Source: Halioglobus sp. (GTDB lineage Bacteria; Pseudomonadota; Gammaproteobacteria; Pseudomonadales; Halieaceae). From it: a DNA stretch of 64,000 nucleotides. Position 1 is the first letter of the stretch, and every line of letters starts with the position of its first letter. The stretch covers positions 186,001 to 250,000 of the forward strand of contig JAGRIE010000001.1 of assembly GCA_020443425.1 (NCBI GenBank), written 5' to 3'. The translations under genes and the position numbers were made by a program. This document shows positions 55,731 to 64,000 of the stretch, in pieces. The notes beneath the pieces are model-generated. The model made no database searches. It was not told the DNA's origin and worked only from the letters and a program-made list of their open reading frames with translations.

Positions 55731-56893
55731 CTGACAGCAGCGTGAGCTACGATGCCGATGCATTGATCGCCGAGGCCAAACAGCAGACCGGCTTCGACGA
55801 TTTCGGCGACCTGCCCTTCAGGGAGGGGCTGGAGGTCCTGCTGGAAACCTACGACCGCAATGTGAAAGACCCCGAGGGCCGCCAGCGCTGTCGCGACCGG
55901 GCAGTGATGCTGCTGGCGACCCGGCTGAAATGCGAAAATGCCTTCAAGACGATACCGGAGATTGCCGAGCAGAAGATCGAGGCGCCGGTGTTCGTCACCG
56001 GTTTACCGCGCTCCGGCACCTCGGCGCTGTTGAACCTGCTCGTGGCGGCCCCCGACAATCGCGGCCTGCTGCAGTGGGAGGTGCAGTTCCCCGACCCGTG
56101 GCCGGACAGCGTTCCCGGACAGGAGGATCCGCGCTATCCCTATCTGGTGAAAGCGCTGGAGCAGACGCGCAACTCGGATTTCGCCAAGATCCACTACATT
56201 GACGCCGATACGCCGGAGGAGTGTGTGCTGTTGCACGCGTATGCGTTCGACGGTGTACAGCTGGGTTTCGAGATCATGCTGGAGCCATACCGCAGCTGGT
56301 TGTTGCAGCGCGACCTGGAGCCGCTCTACGCCTACCAGAAGCGCCTGATGCAGATGCTCAACTGGCGCAACCCCGGCAAGCAGTGGATGCTGAAAGCCCC
56401 GGCGCATATGTGGGGTATCGATGCGATTCTGAAGGTATTCCCGGATGCACGGTTCGTCTGGTGCCACCGGGATCCGCAGCTGGTCGTGCCCAGTATCAAC
56501 AGCATGAACAAGGTCGTCATGGGGATGTACGCGGGCGATATCAGTCACCTGGATGCCGGCGAGATCGGCAGGGCAGTGATGGAGTGGTATGCGATGTCAC
56601 TGGAGCAGGGCCTGGCGCAACGTGAGAAGTTGCCGCCCGAGCTCTTCGTGGACTGCTCACAGCGCGAGTTTGTCGAGCAGCCCATGGCCGTAGTCGAAAA
56701 GGTGTACAAGGCGTTTGGGCTCGCGCTCAGCGACGAGTCGCGCGCCGCCATGCAGGCGCATGTGGATGCCAATCCCAAGGGCAAGCACGGCAAGCACGAG
56801 TACAACCTGGCGGAGTACGGCCTGACGGAAGCGATGATAGCGGAACGCTTTGCGTTCTACACAGGGGATGCGCGCTGGCCCATTTCGGATTAA
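55727..56893 (+). CDS. PAPS-dependent sulfotransferase
   Basis: A 388-residue sulfotransferase-family protein. The 5'-phosphosulfate loop GLPRSGTSALLNLL begins near residue 92, the 3'-phosphate region is visible in CHRDPQLVVPSINSM, and LKAPAHMWGIDAILKVFPDARFVWCHR is typical of bacterial sulfotransferase_3 members. The acceptor is unknown; small hydrophobic alcohols, sterols, lipids or carbohydrates are all possible. It starts on the stop of the DUF1214 gene (ATGA). PAPS can be supplied by cysC-sat 12 kb upstream. Confidence 0.85.
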   Translation: MTDSSVSYDADALIAEAKQQTGFDDFGDLPFREGLEVLLETYDRNVKDPEGRQRCRDRAVMLLATRLKCENAFKTIPEIAEQKIEAPVFVTGLPRSGTSALLNLLVAAPDNRGLLQWEVQFPDPWPDSVPGQEDPRYPYLVKALEQTRNSDFAKIHYIDADTPEECVLLHAYAFDGVQLGFEIMLEPYRSWLLQRDLEPLYAYQKRLMQMLNWRNPGKQWMLKAPAHMWGIDAILKVFPDARFVWCHRDPQLVVPSINSMNKVVMGMYAGDISHLDAGEIGRAVMEWYAMSLEQGLAQREKLPPELFVDCSQREFVEQPMAVVEKVYKAFGLALSDESRAAMQAHVDANPKGKHGKHEYNLAEYGLTEAMIAERFAFYTGDARWPISD

Positions 56894-57858
56894 AGCCAGC
56901 GTATTTTCCTGAACAGTACAACCATTGCCACAGCGACGGCGAGGATAACACCGAGTACGAAAAAGTAGCCGTGCTCGTGGTGCAACTCGGGCATATTGTC
57001 AAAGTTCATCCCGTACAGACCGGCGATAAACGTGATTGGAACGAATATCGCCGTGATGATCGTCAGTATCTTCATGGTGTTGTTGAGCTGGTGTGAACTC
57101 AGGGATATATAGCCGTCGATGAGGTCACCACACAGTTCGTAGTACAGGGTACAGAGGCTGAGTACGCGCTCGCAGCGGTCATACAGATCGCGCCGGACAT
57201 GGTAGGAATCGCCCTCGCCGACCCCGAGGACGGGGGCGCCGTCGTTCAGGATGGTCTCCGCGATGCGCTGGTGGTAGTTGAACGTGCGGCGCAACTTGCG
57301 CAGGCGCGTGCGATAGGCCACCAACTCCTTCAAGGCCTCGTTGGGGTTGTCACCCAGCAGTTGGTCTTCGAGGTCGCCAATTCGCTCCTCCGCCGCCATC
57401 AACTTGGCGAGGTAGCGACCCGAGGCGTAGTGGAGCAGGCCCAGCGCCATGACCGCGGGGGACTGCAGCAGGTTTTGCTCACTGACGCGCTCCTGCAGGT
57501 TCTCGATACTGACCGACGGGCCGCGGTGCAGGGTAATCATGTAATCCCTGCCCACCCAGATGGCCAGTTGCTGCGGCACGTGGGTGAGCGCCTCATCGAG
57601 TTCACTGATGCCGCGGAACAGGATGAAACAGTTGGTATCGAAATTTTCTACCTTCGGCGGGTGTCGCACTCTCCCGGCATCGAGCAGCGCGAGTTCATTG
57701 CAGTCAAAGCCCTGCAGCAGGCTGCGCACCTGCGGTGTCATCTCACTCTGGATGTCCAGCCACAGCTTGCTGCCGGGGTCTTCCCGCCATTGCTGCAGAA
57801 GTTCCTCGCTGCCATTGCGGTAGCGGCCGTCTGCCGATAGTAATAGCGACCTGATCAT
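56890..57858 (-). CDS. CorA/ZntB-family divalent metal transporter
   Basis: Pentameric inner-membrane metal channel or exchanger, 322 residues, with a long cytoplasmic N-domain and two C-terminal transmembrane helices joined by the GMN motif (AGLYGMNFDNMPELHHEHGY). The NMPEL text after GMN fits magnesium/cobalt channels, while the N-domain (RVRHPPKVENFDTNCFILFRG) recalls ZntB; the ion is therefore left open. Its stop overlaps the sulfotransferase stop region by 4 nt, convergent. It diverges from ptsP. Confidence 0.88.
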   Translation of the reverse strand: MIRSLLLSADGRYRNGSEELLQQWREDPGSKLWLDIQSEMTPQVRSLLQGFDCNELALLDAGRVRHPPKVENFDTNCFILFRGISELDEALTHVPQQLAIWVGRDYMITLHRGPSVSIENLQERVSEQNLLQSPAVMALGLLHYASGRYLAKLMAAEERIGDLEDQLLGDNPNEALKELVAYRTRLRKLRRTFNYHQRIAETILNDGAPVLGVGEGDSYHVRRDLYDRCERVLSLCTLYYELCGDLIDGYISLSSHQLNNTMKILTIITAIFVPITFIAGLYGMNFDNMPELHHEHGYFFVLGVILAVAVAMVVLFRKIRWL

Positions 57859-57975
57859 GTGTTATATTCCCGACTGTTCCCTTGCGGCTGTATGAATGTG
57901 GATCCGAGCACAGATTGCCCCTAGCCTAGTTAGTTGCCGGGTGGTGCGCAAGGGAATAGTCCGGGATGAACTGCC

Positions 57976-58007
57976 ACTGGCGTCGCCACGCATCGCGTGG
58001 CGCCAGT
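57976..58007. repeat. Strong imperfect hairpin in the corA-like/ptsP divergent gap
   Basis: ACTGG (57976-57980) and CGCCACGC (57984-57991), loop ATC, then GCGTGGCG (57995-58002) and CCAGT (58003-58007) form 13 base pairs with a 3-nt bulge. No T-run. It lies 95 nt before ptsP in the 244-nt gap, whose remainder holds no clear promoter. Confidence 0.5.
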
Positions 58008-58102
58008 TGAGATGCCCGCGGTGCAACCGGCAGCAATATACGCCGCCAGAGAGTGATTGAGTATCAGGGAATCCTTGGACTGCCAATGAGAAGAGACGCG
58101 CC

Positions 58103-60343
58103 ATGTCCGTAATATTGGACCTCACACGTATTGTCCAGGCCGCAGCCGAGGCGGATTCACCCTCGGAACAGGTGGCCGTAATCGTCGATTCCATCCAGCA
58201 GTATATGGGACTGGATGTCTGCAGCCTCTACCTCGCGGACGAGCGGGGCGATATGGCGCTGCTTGCCAGTCGCGGCCTCGACCCCGTGGCAGTGGGCAGC
58301 GTCCGCATTCCCGCCGGCATGGGACTGGTGGGACTGGTCGCGCAATCCAGGCACCCGATCAATATCGCGGACGCCGCCCGGCACCCGGCTTTTTACGGCA
58401 TCCGCGAAACACACGAGGAGCTCTACAGCAGCTTTTTCGGCGTGCCTATCGTCCGCGCGGGTGTCGTCATCGGGGTGCTGGTCGCCCAGAGCAGGGAAGC
58501 GCGCGTGCTGTCGGCTGAAGAGTCCGCAGTGCTGGTCACCCTGGGTAGCCAGCTGGCGCTGGTGGTGGCGACAGAATCGATCTGGCAGGAGATCAACAAG
58601 AGCAGTGCGCGCAGCCTGACCGGGATAAAAGGCGCACCCGGAATCGGTATTGGCCAGGTGAGACTGTGTGATGACGTCGACCTGTACTCGGTCAACGATG
58701 GCGAGTGTGACGACATTGACGCAACACTTGCCGAGTGGCATGACCTGGTGAAGTCCGTACTGGCAGACGTCAAGAAAGAGCAGGCGGGGCTGGGTGACAT
58801 GCTGTCGCAGGATGTCGCCACTGTGTTCGATGCCTACTGCCTGCTGTTATCTGATCCCTCGCTGATAAACGGTGTCGCCCAGCTGATACAGGACGGGCAC
58901 CACCTCCCCGGCGCGCTGAAGCGCGTCATACACCACCACGCCGATGTTTTTCTCGCGATGGAAGACCCCTACCTGCGGGCCCGTCACGAGGATATCCGGC
59001 ATCTGGGCAATAAACTCTACAGTGCATGGCGCGGACTGAGGAATGCGCGGGAGGAGGATCTCCCCAGCGCGCAGACGGTTCTGGTCGGCGCAGTGGTCAG
59101 TGTTTCCGATATCGCTCGGGTGCCGATAGAACTGCTCGCCGGAATCGTCTGTTTCCAGGGCTCGAACCTGTCACACACGGCGGTGCTGGCCAACGCGCTG
59201 GGCGTACCGGCGGTGATGGGCGTGGGTGAGATCAAGGGGCTCCAGAACAGGGACGCACTGGTCGTCGATGGCAACTCCGGGCGGGTTATCATCCGCCCCA
59301 GTGCCTCGGTGCTCACCGAGTACGAACACCTGTTGAACGCCGAGCGGCAGATGAAGGGTGAGCTGCGGGCGCTGCGCGACCTGCCGGCAGAGACGGTGGA
59401 CGGCACGATCGTCAAACTGTATGCCAACAGCGGCCTGCTGGCCGATATCTCTCCGGGGTTACAGGCGGGCGCAGAGGGCCTGGGGCTGTATCGCACAGAG
59501 ATCCCGTTCATGGTCAGCGATACCTTTCCCTCCGAAGACGAACAGGTGGCCGTGTACCTGCAGATTTTGCAGGCCTATGGCGCCAAACCTGTGCATATGC
59601 GAGTACTGGATATTGGCGGCGACAAGCCGCTGCCGTATTTCCCGATCAAGGAAGACAATCCTGCGCTGGGCTGGCGCGGCATCCGTTTCTGCCTGGACAA
59701 CAGTTCACTGTTTTTGAGCCAGATTCGCGCCATGCTGAGGGCCGCGGAAGGTCGCGATAATTTGCGCATAATGTTGCCCATGGTCGGCAGCACCTCCGAG
59801 TTGACAGGCTTTCATGCACTGCTGAACGATGCACTGCAGCAACTGCTGGAAGAGGGCTTCAATGTGCGGCGACCACCGGTCGGTATCATGGTGGAAGTGC
59901 CGTCCGCGATTTCCCAGCTGGCATCGTGGCGTGACCAGCTCGACTTCATCTCCATCGGCTCCAACGACCTGAGCCAGTACCTGCTGGCGCTGGATCGCAA
60001 CAACCCCAGGGTTGCGGCTTCCTACGACCATGTGCACCCGGCTGTGTTGCATGAAATCGCGCGCGTCATCAAGATTGCGGGGGAGACCGGACTGCCGCTC
60101 AGTATCTGCGGCGAAATGTCATCTGACCCGATCGCGGTGATGTTACTGCTGGGTATGGGCGTGCGCACACTGAGTATGAGTGCGGCGCAACTGCCGAAAA
60201 TCAAATGGCTGTTGCGGCGGATCGCACTCGAGAATGCAACTGACGTCGTGGAGGAGGCACTGCGCCTGAATGACGCCAGGCAGATCAGGAAACTGGTGGC
60301 AGACAGGCTGTATGTGCTGGGAGCAGGGGAGATTTTGTGGTGA
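58103..60343 (+). CDS. ptsP: PEP-protein phosphotransferase PtsP (nitrogen PTS enzyme I)
   Basis: First enzyme of the regulatory PTS-Ntr chain, moving phosphate from PEP to NPr. The 746-residue product has an N-terminal GAF sensor (about residues 15-165), an EI N-domain, the phosphorylated His358 in GSNLSHTAVLANALGVPAVMG, and a C-terminal PEP-binding barrel with RTEIPFMV, DIGGDKPLPYF, FISIGSNDLSQYLLALDR and the active Cys in SICGEMSSDP. Length and layout match the E. coli enzyme (748). rimB-like and further genes follow closely. Confidence 0.95.
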   Translation: MSVILDLTRIVQAAAEADSPSEQVAVIVDSIQQYMGLDVCSLYLADERGDMALLASRGLDPVAVGSVRIPAGMGLVGLVAQSRHPINIADAARHPAFYGIRETHEELYSSFFGVPIVRAGVVIGVLVAQSREARVLSAEESAVLVTLGSQLALVVATESIWQEINKSSARSLTGIKGAPGIGIGQVRLCDDVDLYSVNDGECDDIDATLAEWHDLVKSVLADVKKEQAGLGDMLSQDVATVFDAYCLLLSDPSLINGVAQLIQDGHHLPGALKRVIHHHADVFLAMEDPYLRARHEDIRHLGNKLYSAWRGLRNAREEDLPSAQTVLVGAVVSVSDIARVPIELLAGIVCFQGSNLSHTAVLANALGVPAVMGVGEIKGLQNRDALVVDGNSGRVIIRPSASVLTEYEHLLNAERQMKGELRALRDLPAETVDGTIVKLYANSGLLADISPGLQAGAEGLGLYRTEIPFMVSDTFPSEDEQVAVYLQILQAYGAKPVHMRVLDIGGDKPLPYFPIKEDNPALGWRGIRFCLDNSSLFLSQIRAMLRAAEGRDNLRIMLPMVGSTSELTGFHALLNDALQQLLEEGFNVRRPPVGIMVEVPSAISQLASWRDQLDFISIGSNDLSQYLLALDRNNPRVAASYDHVHPAVLHEIARVIKIAGETGLPLSICGEMSSDPIAVMLLLGMGVRTLSMSAAQLPKIKWLLRRIALENATDVVEEALRLNDARQIRKLVADRLYVLGAGEILW

Positions 60344-60377
60344 CAACACAACGCAATGGCGTCCGGAGCGAAGCCTT

Positions 60378-60836
60378 ATGAGTAAGAAGAAGCCACTCGG
60401 CTGGCGGGAGTGGATCGGATTCCCTGACCTCGGTATTCCCAGGGTCAAAGCCAAGATTGACACCGGTGCCCGCACCAGCGCGCTGCACGCTTTCATGGTG
60501 GAACCGTTCGAGCGAGACAGCCAGCAGTGGGTGCGGTTTGCCATCCACCCTGTGCAGGGTGATACCGACACCGTGATTGAAGCCGAGGCGCCCCTCAAGG
60601 ATCGTCGCGTGGTGCGCGACTCCGGTGGGCATGAGGAATTGCGCTATGTCATCGAGACCCGTATCACTATAGGGGAGGACGTTTTTGACGCCGAAGTCAC
60701 CCTCACGGATCGCGACAGCATGCGGTTTCGGGCGCTGCTGGGGCGCACCGCACTCAAGGCGCACTATGTTATCCACCCGGGCAAATCCTACATACAGAGC
60801 AAGCGCGCCGAAAAGCGGCAGAGACTGGAGCCATGA
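60378..60836 (+). CDS. RimB-like retropepsin-type protein linked to RimK
   Basis: A 152-residue protein of the family once called ATP-dependent zinc protease and now seen as a retropepsin-like aspartic peptidase associated with ATP-grasp ligases. Asp28 in KAKIDTGARTSALH is the presumed catalytic residue, followed by VVRDSGGHEELRYVIET and DRDSMRFRALLGRTALKAHYVI. In Pseudomonas the homologue (RimB) acts with RimK in glutamylation of ribosomal protein S6. The ATG at 60378 is 34 nt behind ptsP and the gene overlaps the next by 4 nt. Confidence 0.82.
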   Translation: MSKKKPLGWREWIGFPDLGIPRVKAKIDTGARTSALHAFMVEPFERDSQQWVRFAIHPVQGDTDTVIEAEAPLKDRRVVRDSGGHEELRYVIETRITIGEDVFDAEVTLTDRDSMRFRALLGRTALKAHYVIHPGKSYIQSKRAEKRQRLEP

Positions 60837-61903
60837 CACGTAAAAAGCAGCCCGAGGTGGTGATCGGCGGGGTCAGTATCGCCCCGGGTGAGCGCACCGT
60901 GGTCGAGATACCGGTGGCACCGATGTACACCCATGACGACCTGTCGATTTCGGTGCAGGTCATCCGTGGCAAACTGCCGGGACCGACGCTGTTCATCAGC
61001 GCTGCGATTCACGGCGATGAAATCAACGGCGTCGAAATCATCAGGCGCCTGCTGCAGCACAAGGCATTGAAGAACGTGCGGGGAACCATACTGGCCATTC
61101 CCATTGTCAACGTCTACGGCTTCCTGCACCACACCCGCTACCTGCCGGACGGTCGCGACCTCAACCGGTCCTTCCCGGGCTCTGCCAAAGGTTCATTGAC
61201 AGGCCGGGTCGCGCACACCTTCCACAAGGAGATAGTGCGCAAATCCACGCACGGTATCGACCTGCACACCGGCTCACGCCATCGCTCGAATTTCCCGCAG
61301 ATCCGCGCCGACCTCGACAACCCGGTCAGCCTGGCGATGACCGAGGCCTTTGGCGTGCCGCTGGCGCTGGATGCAAAGCTGCGCGACGGCTCGCTCCGGG
61401 AAACGGCGGAGGAGGCCGGTGTGCCGGTGATTCTCTACGAGGCCGGCGAAGCGCTGCGCTTTGAGGAGTTGTACATTCGCGCAGGCCTCAAGGGCATTAT
61501 CAATGTGATGCGCTGTATCGGCATGCTGAGCCAGTCACAGCGCAGGAAAACACCCGCACCGCCGGTGATCAGCTACCAGACCAGCTGGCTGCGGGCACCG
61601 GAGAGCGGGGTGCTGCGCACGCTGGTGCCGCTGGGGGCCAAGGTATCGGCCGGTCAGGTCATCGCCATGGTCGCCGATCCGCTGGGCAGCAGCGAGGTCC
61701 CCATGACCGCCCCCAGCGACGGTATCGTCATCGGGCGCACGAACCTGCCACTGGTGTACGAGGGGGACGCCGCCTTTCATATCGCACTGTACGGCCCGGA
61801 TGTGTCGGAAGTGGAGAAGGAAGTCGAGCAATTCCAGGAGGAGCTGCAACCTGACACCTATTTGTCCGCGGATACAGATGTCAGCAATGCACCCATCATT
61901 TAA
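60833..61903 (+). CDS. Succinylglutamate desuccinylase/aspartoacylase-family protein
   Basis: Zinc carboxypeptidase-like deacylase of 356 residues. Zinc ligands are His60 and Glu63 in AAIHGDEINGVE and His145 in GIDLHTGSRH, with RDLNRSFPGSAKGS between them; a C-terminal beta domain (SYQTSWLRAPESGVLRTLVPLGAKVSAGQVIAMV) resembles a biotinyl-lipoyl fold. This subgroup is regularly found next to rimK-type ligases. The substrate may be an N-acyl or gamma-glutamyl amino acid, but no reaction is established. It overlaps the upstream retropepsin-like gene by 4 nt. Confidence 0.85.
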   Translation: MTRKKQPEVVIGGVSIAPGERTVVEIPVAPMYTHDDLSISVQVIRGKLPGPTLFISAAIHGDEINGVEIIRRLLQHKALKNVRGTILAIPIVNVYGFLHHTRYLPDGRDLNRSFPGSAKGSLTGRVAHTFHKEIVRKSTHGIDLHTGSRHRSNFPQIRADLDNPVSLAMTEAFGVPLALDAKLRDGSLRETAEEAGVPVILYEAGEALRFEELYIRAGLKGIINVMRCIGMLSQSQRRKTPAPPVISYQTSWLRAPESGVLRTLVPLGAKVSAGQVIAMVADPLGSSEVPMTAPSDGIVIGRTNLPLVYEGDAAFHIALYGPDVSEVEKEVEQFQEELQPDTYLSADTDVSNAPII

Positions 61904-61945
61904 TCTTGTTACCATGGCCAGTTGATGGCTACAGGTTAGTATTCA

Positions 61946-62923
61946 GTGACATTTGTTCTACTGGTTTCAGGTTTGGTATTACTGCTGCTCGGCGGCACCG
62001 GGCTGGTGCGGGGGGCATCCGGCATCGCCAGCCGCCACGGCGTTTCCCCCCTGCTGGTCGGCCTGACGGTGGTGGCGTTCGGCACCAGCGCCCCCGAGTT
62101 GGTGGTGAACATCATCGGTGCTTTGAGCGACGAGACGGAGCTGGCCTTCGGCAATGTCGTGGGGTCCAATCTTGCGAATCTCGGGCTGGTGCTATGTGTG
62201 GCGGCGCTGATCAAACCGATGAAAATCGAGGGCCAGATTGTACGCCGCGAGCTGCCACTGCTGCTGTTGGGCTCCACCGTGCTGCTGGTGATGACACTGG
62301 ACAAGCCTCTGGTCGGTACCGCAGCGCAGATATCGCGTTCCGACGGTGTCATCCTGCTGCTGTTGTTCGGTATTTTTGTCTACCTCACGATCAGCGATGT
62401 GCTGCGCCAGCGCGAAGACCCCCTGATCGACAATATGAACCAGATGAACACCATGATACCGCCGCGGCTGGTAGCGAACATCCAGACTGACTGGTTGTTC
62501 ACCCTGTTCGGGATTATCGCGCTGGCCGCGGGCGGGCAGCTGACCATTTCCCAGGGCGCAGAATTGGCCGAAATGCTGGGCCTGCCCCCGGTGGTCATCG
62601 GCATGATGGTCGTGGCGATCGGCACCAGCCTGCCGGAGCTGGTGACCTCGGTGATCGCAGCGCTCAACAATGAGTCCGACCTCTGTGTCGGCAACGTGAT
62701 CGGGTCCAATATTTTCAACTGCCTGTTTGTGCTCCCCATCAGTGCATTGATCAACCCGCTACCCATCCCCGCCGGCGGCGTGGTTGATATCCTGTTGACG
62801 CTGGCGTTCTCCGCGGTACTGCTGTTTGTATTCCTGTACGGACGTGCGACCATGAACCGGACAATCGCAGCCGTTCTGCTGGCCAGCTACCTGGGGTATA
62901 TGGCCCTGCGAGCATTCTCGTAG
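61946..62923 (+). CDS. Calcium/sodium exchanger (CaCA family, YrbG type)
   Basis: Inner-membrane exchanger of 325 residues with ten or so transmembrane segments and the two inverted alpha repeats: GTSAPELVVNIIGA with GNVVGSNLANLGL, and GTSLPELVTSVIAA with GNVIGSNIFNCLF. The acidic residues in both PEL motifs coordinate calcium in the family. The start is GTG 61946. It lies between the deacylase gene and rimK, 42 and 119 nt away, but has no known link to RimK function. Confidence 0.9.
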   Translation: MTFVLLVSGLVLLLLGGTGLVRGASGIASRHGVSPLLVGLTVVAFGTSAPELVVNIIGALSDETELAFGNVVGSNLANLGLVLCVAALIKPMKIEGQIVRRELPLLLLGSTVLLVMTLDKPLVGTAAQISRSDGVILLLLFGIFVYLTISDVLRQREDPLIDNMNQMNTMIPPRLVANIQTDWLFTLFGIIALAAGGQLTISQGAELAEMLGLPPVVIGMMVVAIGTSLPELVTSVIAALNNESDLCVGNVIGSNIFNCLFVLPISALINPLPIPAGGVVDILLTLAFSAVLLFVFLYGRATMNRTIAAVLLASYLGYMALRAFS

Positions 62924-63042
62924 AATATTGACGGGGCTTCTGTCACTATGCGCCCGCAGTGATGCGGTCGCCGCAGTGACTCCGTCCGCTAGCAGATATA
63001 CGCGTCAATGTTCCCATCCGCATCCGTCCAGAGGACTCTGTA

Positions 63043-64000
63043 ATGAAGCTCGCCATTCTGTCTTGCTCGCCCAACGCCTACAGCACCCGCCGGCTCAAGG
63101 AAGCGGCCCTGCAGCGGAATCAGGAGGTCGATGTGCTCAACACACTGCGCTTCGCCATCGACCTGGACCGTGGTTCACCCGACCTCTACTACCGCCAGAA
63201 ACACCTGAAACTCTATGACGCGGTACTGCCACGCATCGGCGCCTCCATCACCTACTACGGCACTGCCGTTGTCCGCCAGTTCCAGGAGATGGACGTATTT
63301 TGCGCCAATACCGCGCACGGCATCACCAACTCCCGCGATAAACTGCGCAGCCTGCAAATTCTCAGTCGACACCATGTGGGCATCCCCCGCACTACGTTTG
63401 TGCGCGACCGCAAGGATGTGCTGCCGGCGATCGAAAGGGTGGGCGGGGCGCCTGTGGTCATCAAACTGATAGAGGGCACGCAGGGCATCGGCGTGCTGCT
63501 GGCAGAATCGGTGAAAACCGCCGAGGGCATTGTGGAGTTGCTGCAAAGCCAGAAACAGAACGTGCTGATCCAGAAGTTTGTCGCAGAGAGCAAGGGCCGG
63601 GATATCCGCGCCTTCGTGGTGGGTGATCGGGTCGTCGCCGCGATGCGGCGGGTCGCACAGGGCCAGGAGTTTCGCAGCAATGTGCATCGCGGCGGCATCG
63701 CCGAACCGGTTGAACTCAGCGAGGAATACCGCGAGACCGCCGTGCGCTGTACGCAGATACTGGGCTTGCAGGTGGCGGGTGTCGATATGCTCGAGGGCAA
63801 GGACGGCCCGCAGGTGATGGAAGTGAACTCCTCGCCCGGGCTGGAAGGCATCGAGACAGCCACCGGCCTGGATGTGGCGGGCGCGGTGATCGAATACATC
63901 GCCGCCCAGGTGGATTTCCCCGAGATCGATGTCAGGCAGCGGCTCACCGTCAGCAAGGGCTACGGTGTCAGTGAGATCTACGTACCCGACGGCTCCAAAT
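63043..64000 (+). CDS. rimK: RimK-type alpha-L-glutamate ligase, 3' end beyond window
   Basis: ATP-grasp ligase that adds glutamates to the C-terminus of ribosomal protein S6. The frame opens at ATG 63043, with GAGGA 11 nt upstream, and runs uninterrupted to the last base, giving at least 319 residues (MKLAILSCSPNAYSTRRL...). The ATP-grasp core is seen in PVVIKLIEGTQGIGVLLAES, NVLIQKFVAESKGRDIRAFV and VMEVNSSPGLEGIE. E. coli RimK has 300 residues, so this one carries a C-terminal extension starting near VDFPEIDVRQRL (about residue 290). The neighbouring retropepsin and deacylase genes support the call. Confidence 0.92.
   Translation, partial: MKLAILSCSPNAYSTRRLKEAALQRNQEVDVLNTLRFAIDLDRGSPDLYYRQKHLKLYDAVLPRIGASITYYGTAVVRQFQEMDVFCANTAHGITNSRDKLRSLQILSRHHVGIPRTTFVRDRKDVLPAIERVGGAPVVIKLIEGTQGIGVLLAESVKTAEGIVELLQSQKQNVLIQKFVAESKGRDIRAFVVGDRVVAAMRRVAQGQEFRSNVHRGGIAEPVELSEEYRETAVRCTQILGLQVAGVDMLEGKDGPQVMEVNSSPGLEGIETATGLDVAGAVIEYIAAQVDFPEIDVRQRLTVSKGYGVSEIYVPDGSK

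Noticed and set aside
54402-55763. 453-codon minus-strand frame opposite the DUF1214 gene
   Set aside because: The plus-strand gene has a recognised domain and coupling to the sulfotransferase; the antisense frame has neither.
1-64000. CRISPR array, tRNA, rRNA, insertion sequence or prophage
   Set aside because: No regularly spaced repeats, cloverleaf, rRNA-like stretch, transposase, integrase or phage structural gene was seen.

Overview
The window is a GC-rich chromosomal segment from a gammaproteobacterium. The order tig-clpP-clpX-lon-hup-ppiD, a yafS-rnhA-dnaQ block next to mltD, cysI with a DUF934 partner, an AddAB-like pair and a single-chain sulfate adenylyltransferase all fit a marine heterotroph of the Cellvibrionales/Halieaceae (OM60/NOR5) type. 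That placement is inference; no rRNA or tRNA gene was seen. Genes are densely packed, many with 1-4 nt overlaps, and no insertion sequence, phage or CRISPR array was found.

Layout. 1-8.4 kb: protein quality control and nucleoid (trigger factor cut by the window edge, ClpP, ClpX, Lon, HU, PpiD). 8.4-16 kb: a phosphoglycerate dehydrogenase-type enzyme, a C92-type papain-like protein, a DUF1285 protein, ETF-ubiquinone oxidoreductase facing EtfBA, and a CPA2 antiporter. 16-24.3 kb: sulfite reductase with DUF934, a 40-residue membrane protein, a DUF2970 protein, MetH, NfuA and DAHP synthase. 24.5-31.3 kb: an AddB-like/AddA-like repair pair coupled to a CobB sirtuin. 31.3-40.6 kb: a secreted protein of unknown function, RlmG, MltD, YafS, RnhA, DnaQ, NhaB, NudC and SohB. 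40.6-44.5 kb: a LysR regulator and a sulfate-activation operon (CysC, Sat, DHH phosphoesterase). 44.5-54.5 kb: an accessory carbohydrate locus with a PAS-AraC regulator diverging from a Gfo/Idh dehydrogenase, two TIM-barrel isomerase/lyase-like proteins, an MFS transporter, a small membrane protein, a GMC flavoprotein with its leader-bearing small subunit, and a GH3 glycosidase. 54.6-56.9 kb: a DUF1214 protein coupled to a sulfotransferase. 56.9-64 kb: CorA/ZntB-type transporter, PtsP, and a RimK block (retropepsin-like protein, AstE-like deacylase, Ca/Na exchanger, RimK cut by the window end).

The most interesting region is 44.5-54.5 kb. Its family content matches the oxidation/elimination logic of recently described 3-keto-glycoside routes: a flavin dehydrogenase or Gfo/Idh enzyme makes a 3-keto sugar, TIM-barrel enzymes cleave or epimerise it, and a glycosidase and transporter feed it. 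The combination, regulator and substrate here are unassigned. Sulfate activation just upstream and a sulfotransferase just downstream raise the possibility that PAPS made here is used for sulfonation as well as assimilation. Other points are the mltD start, which lacks a normal initiation codon in front of a good lipoprotein leader, several strong intergenic hairpins or palindromes, and the missing gloB between mltD and yafS.
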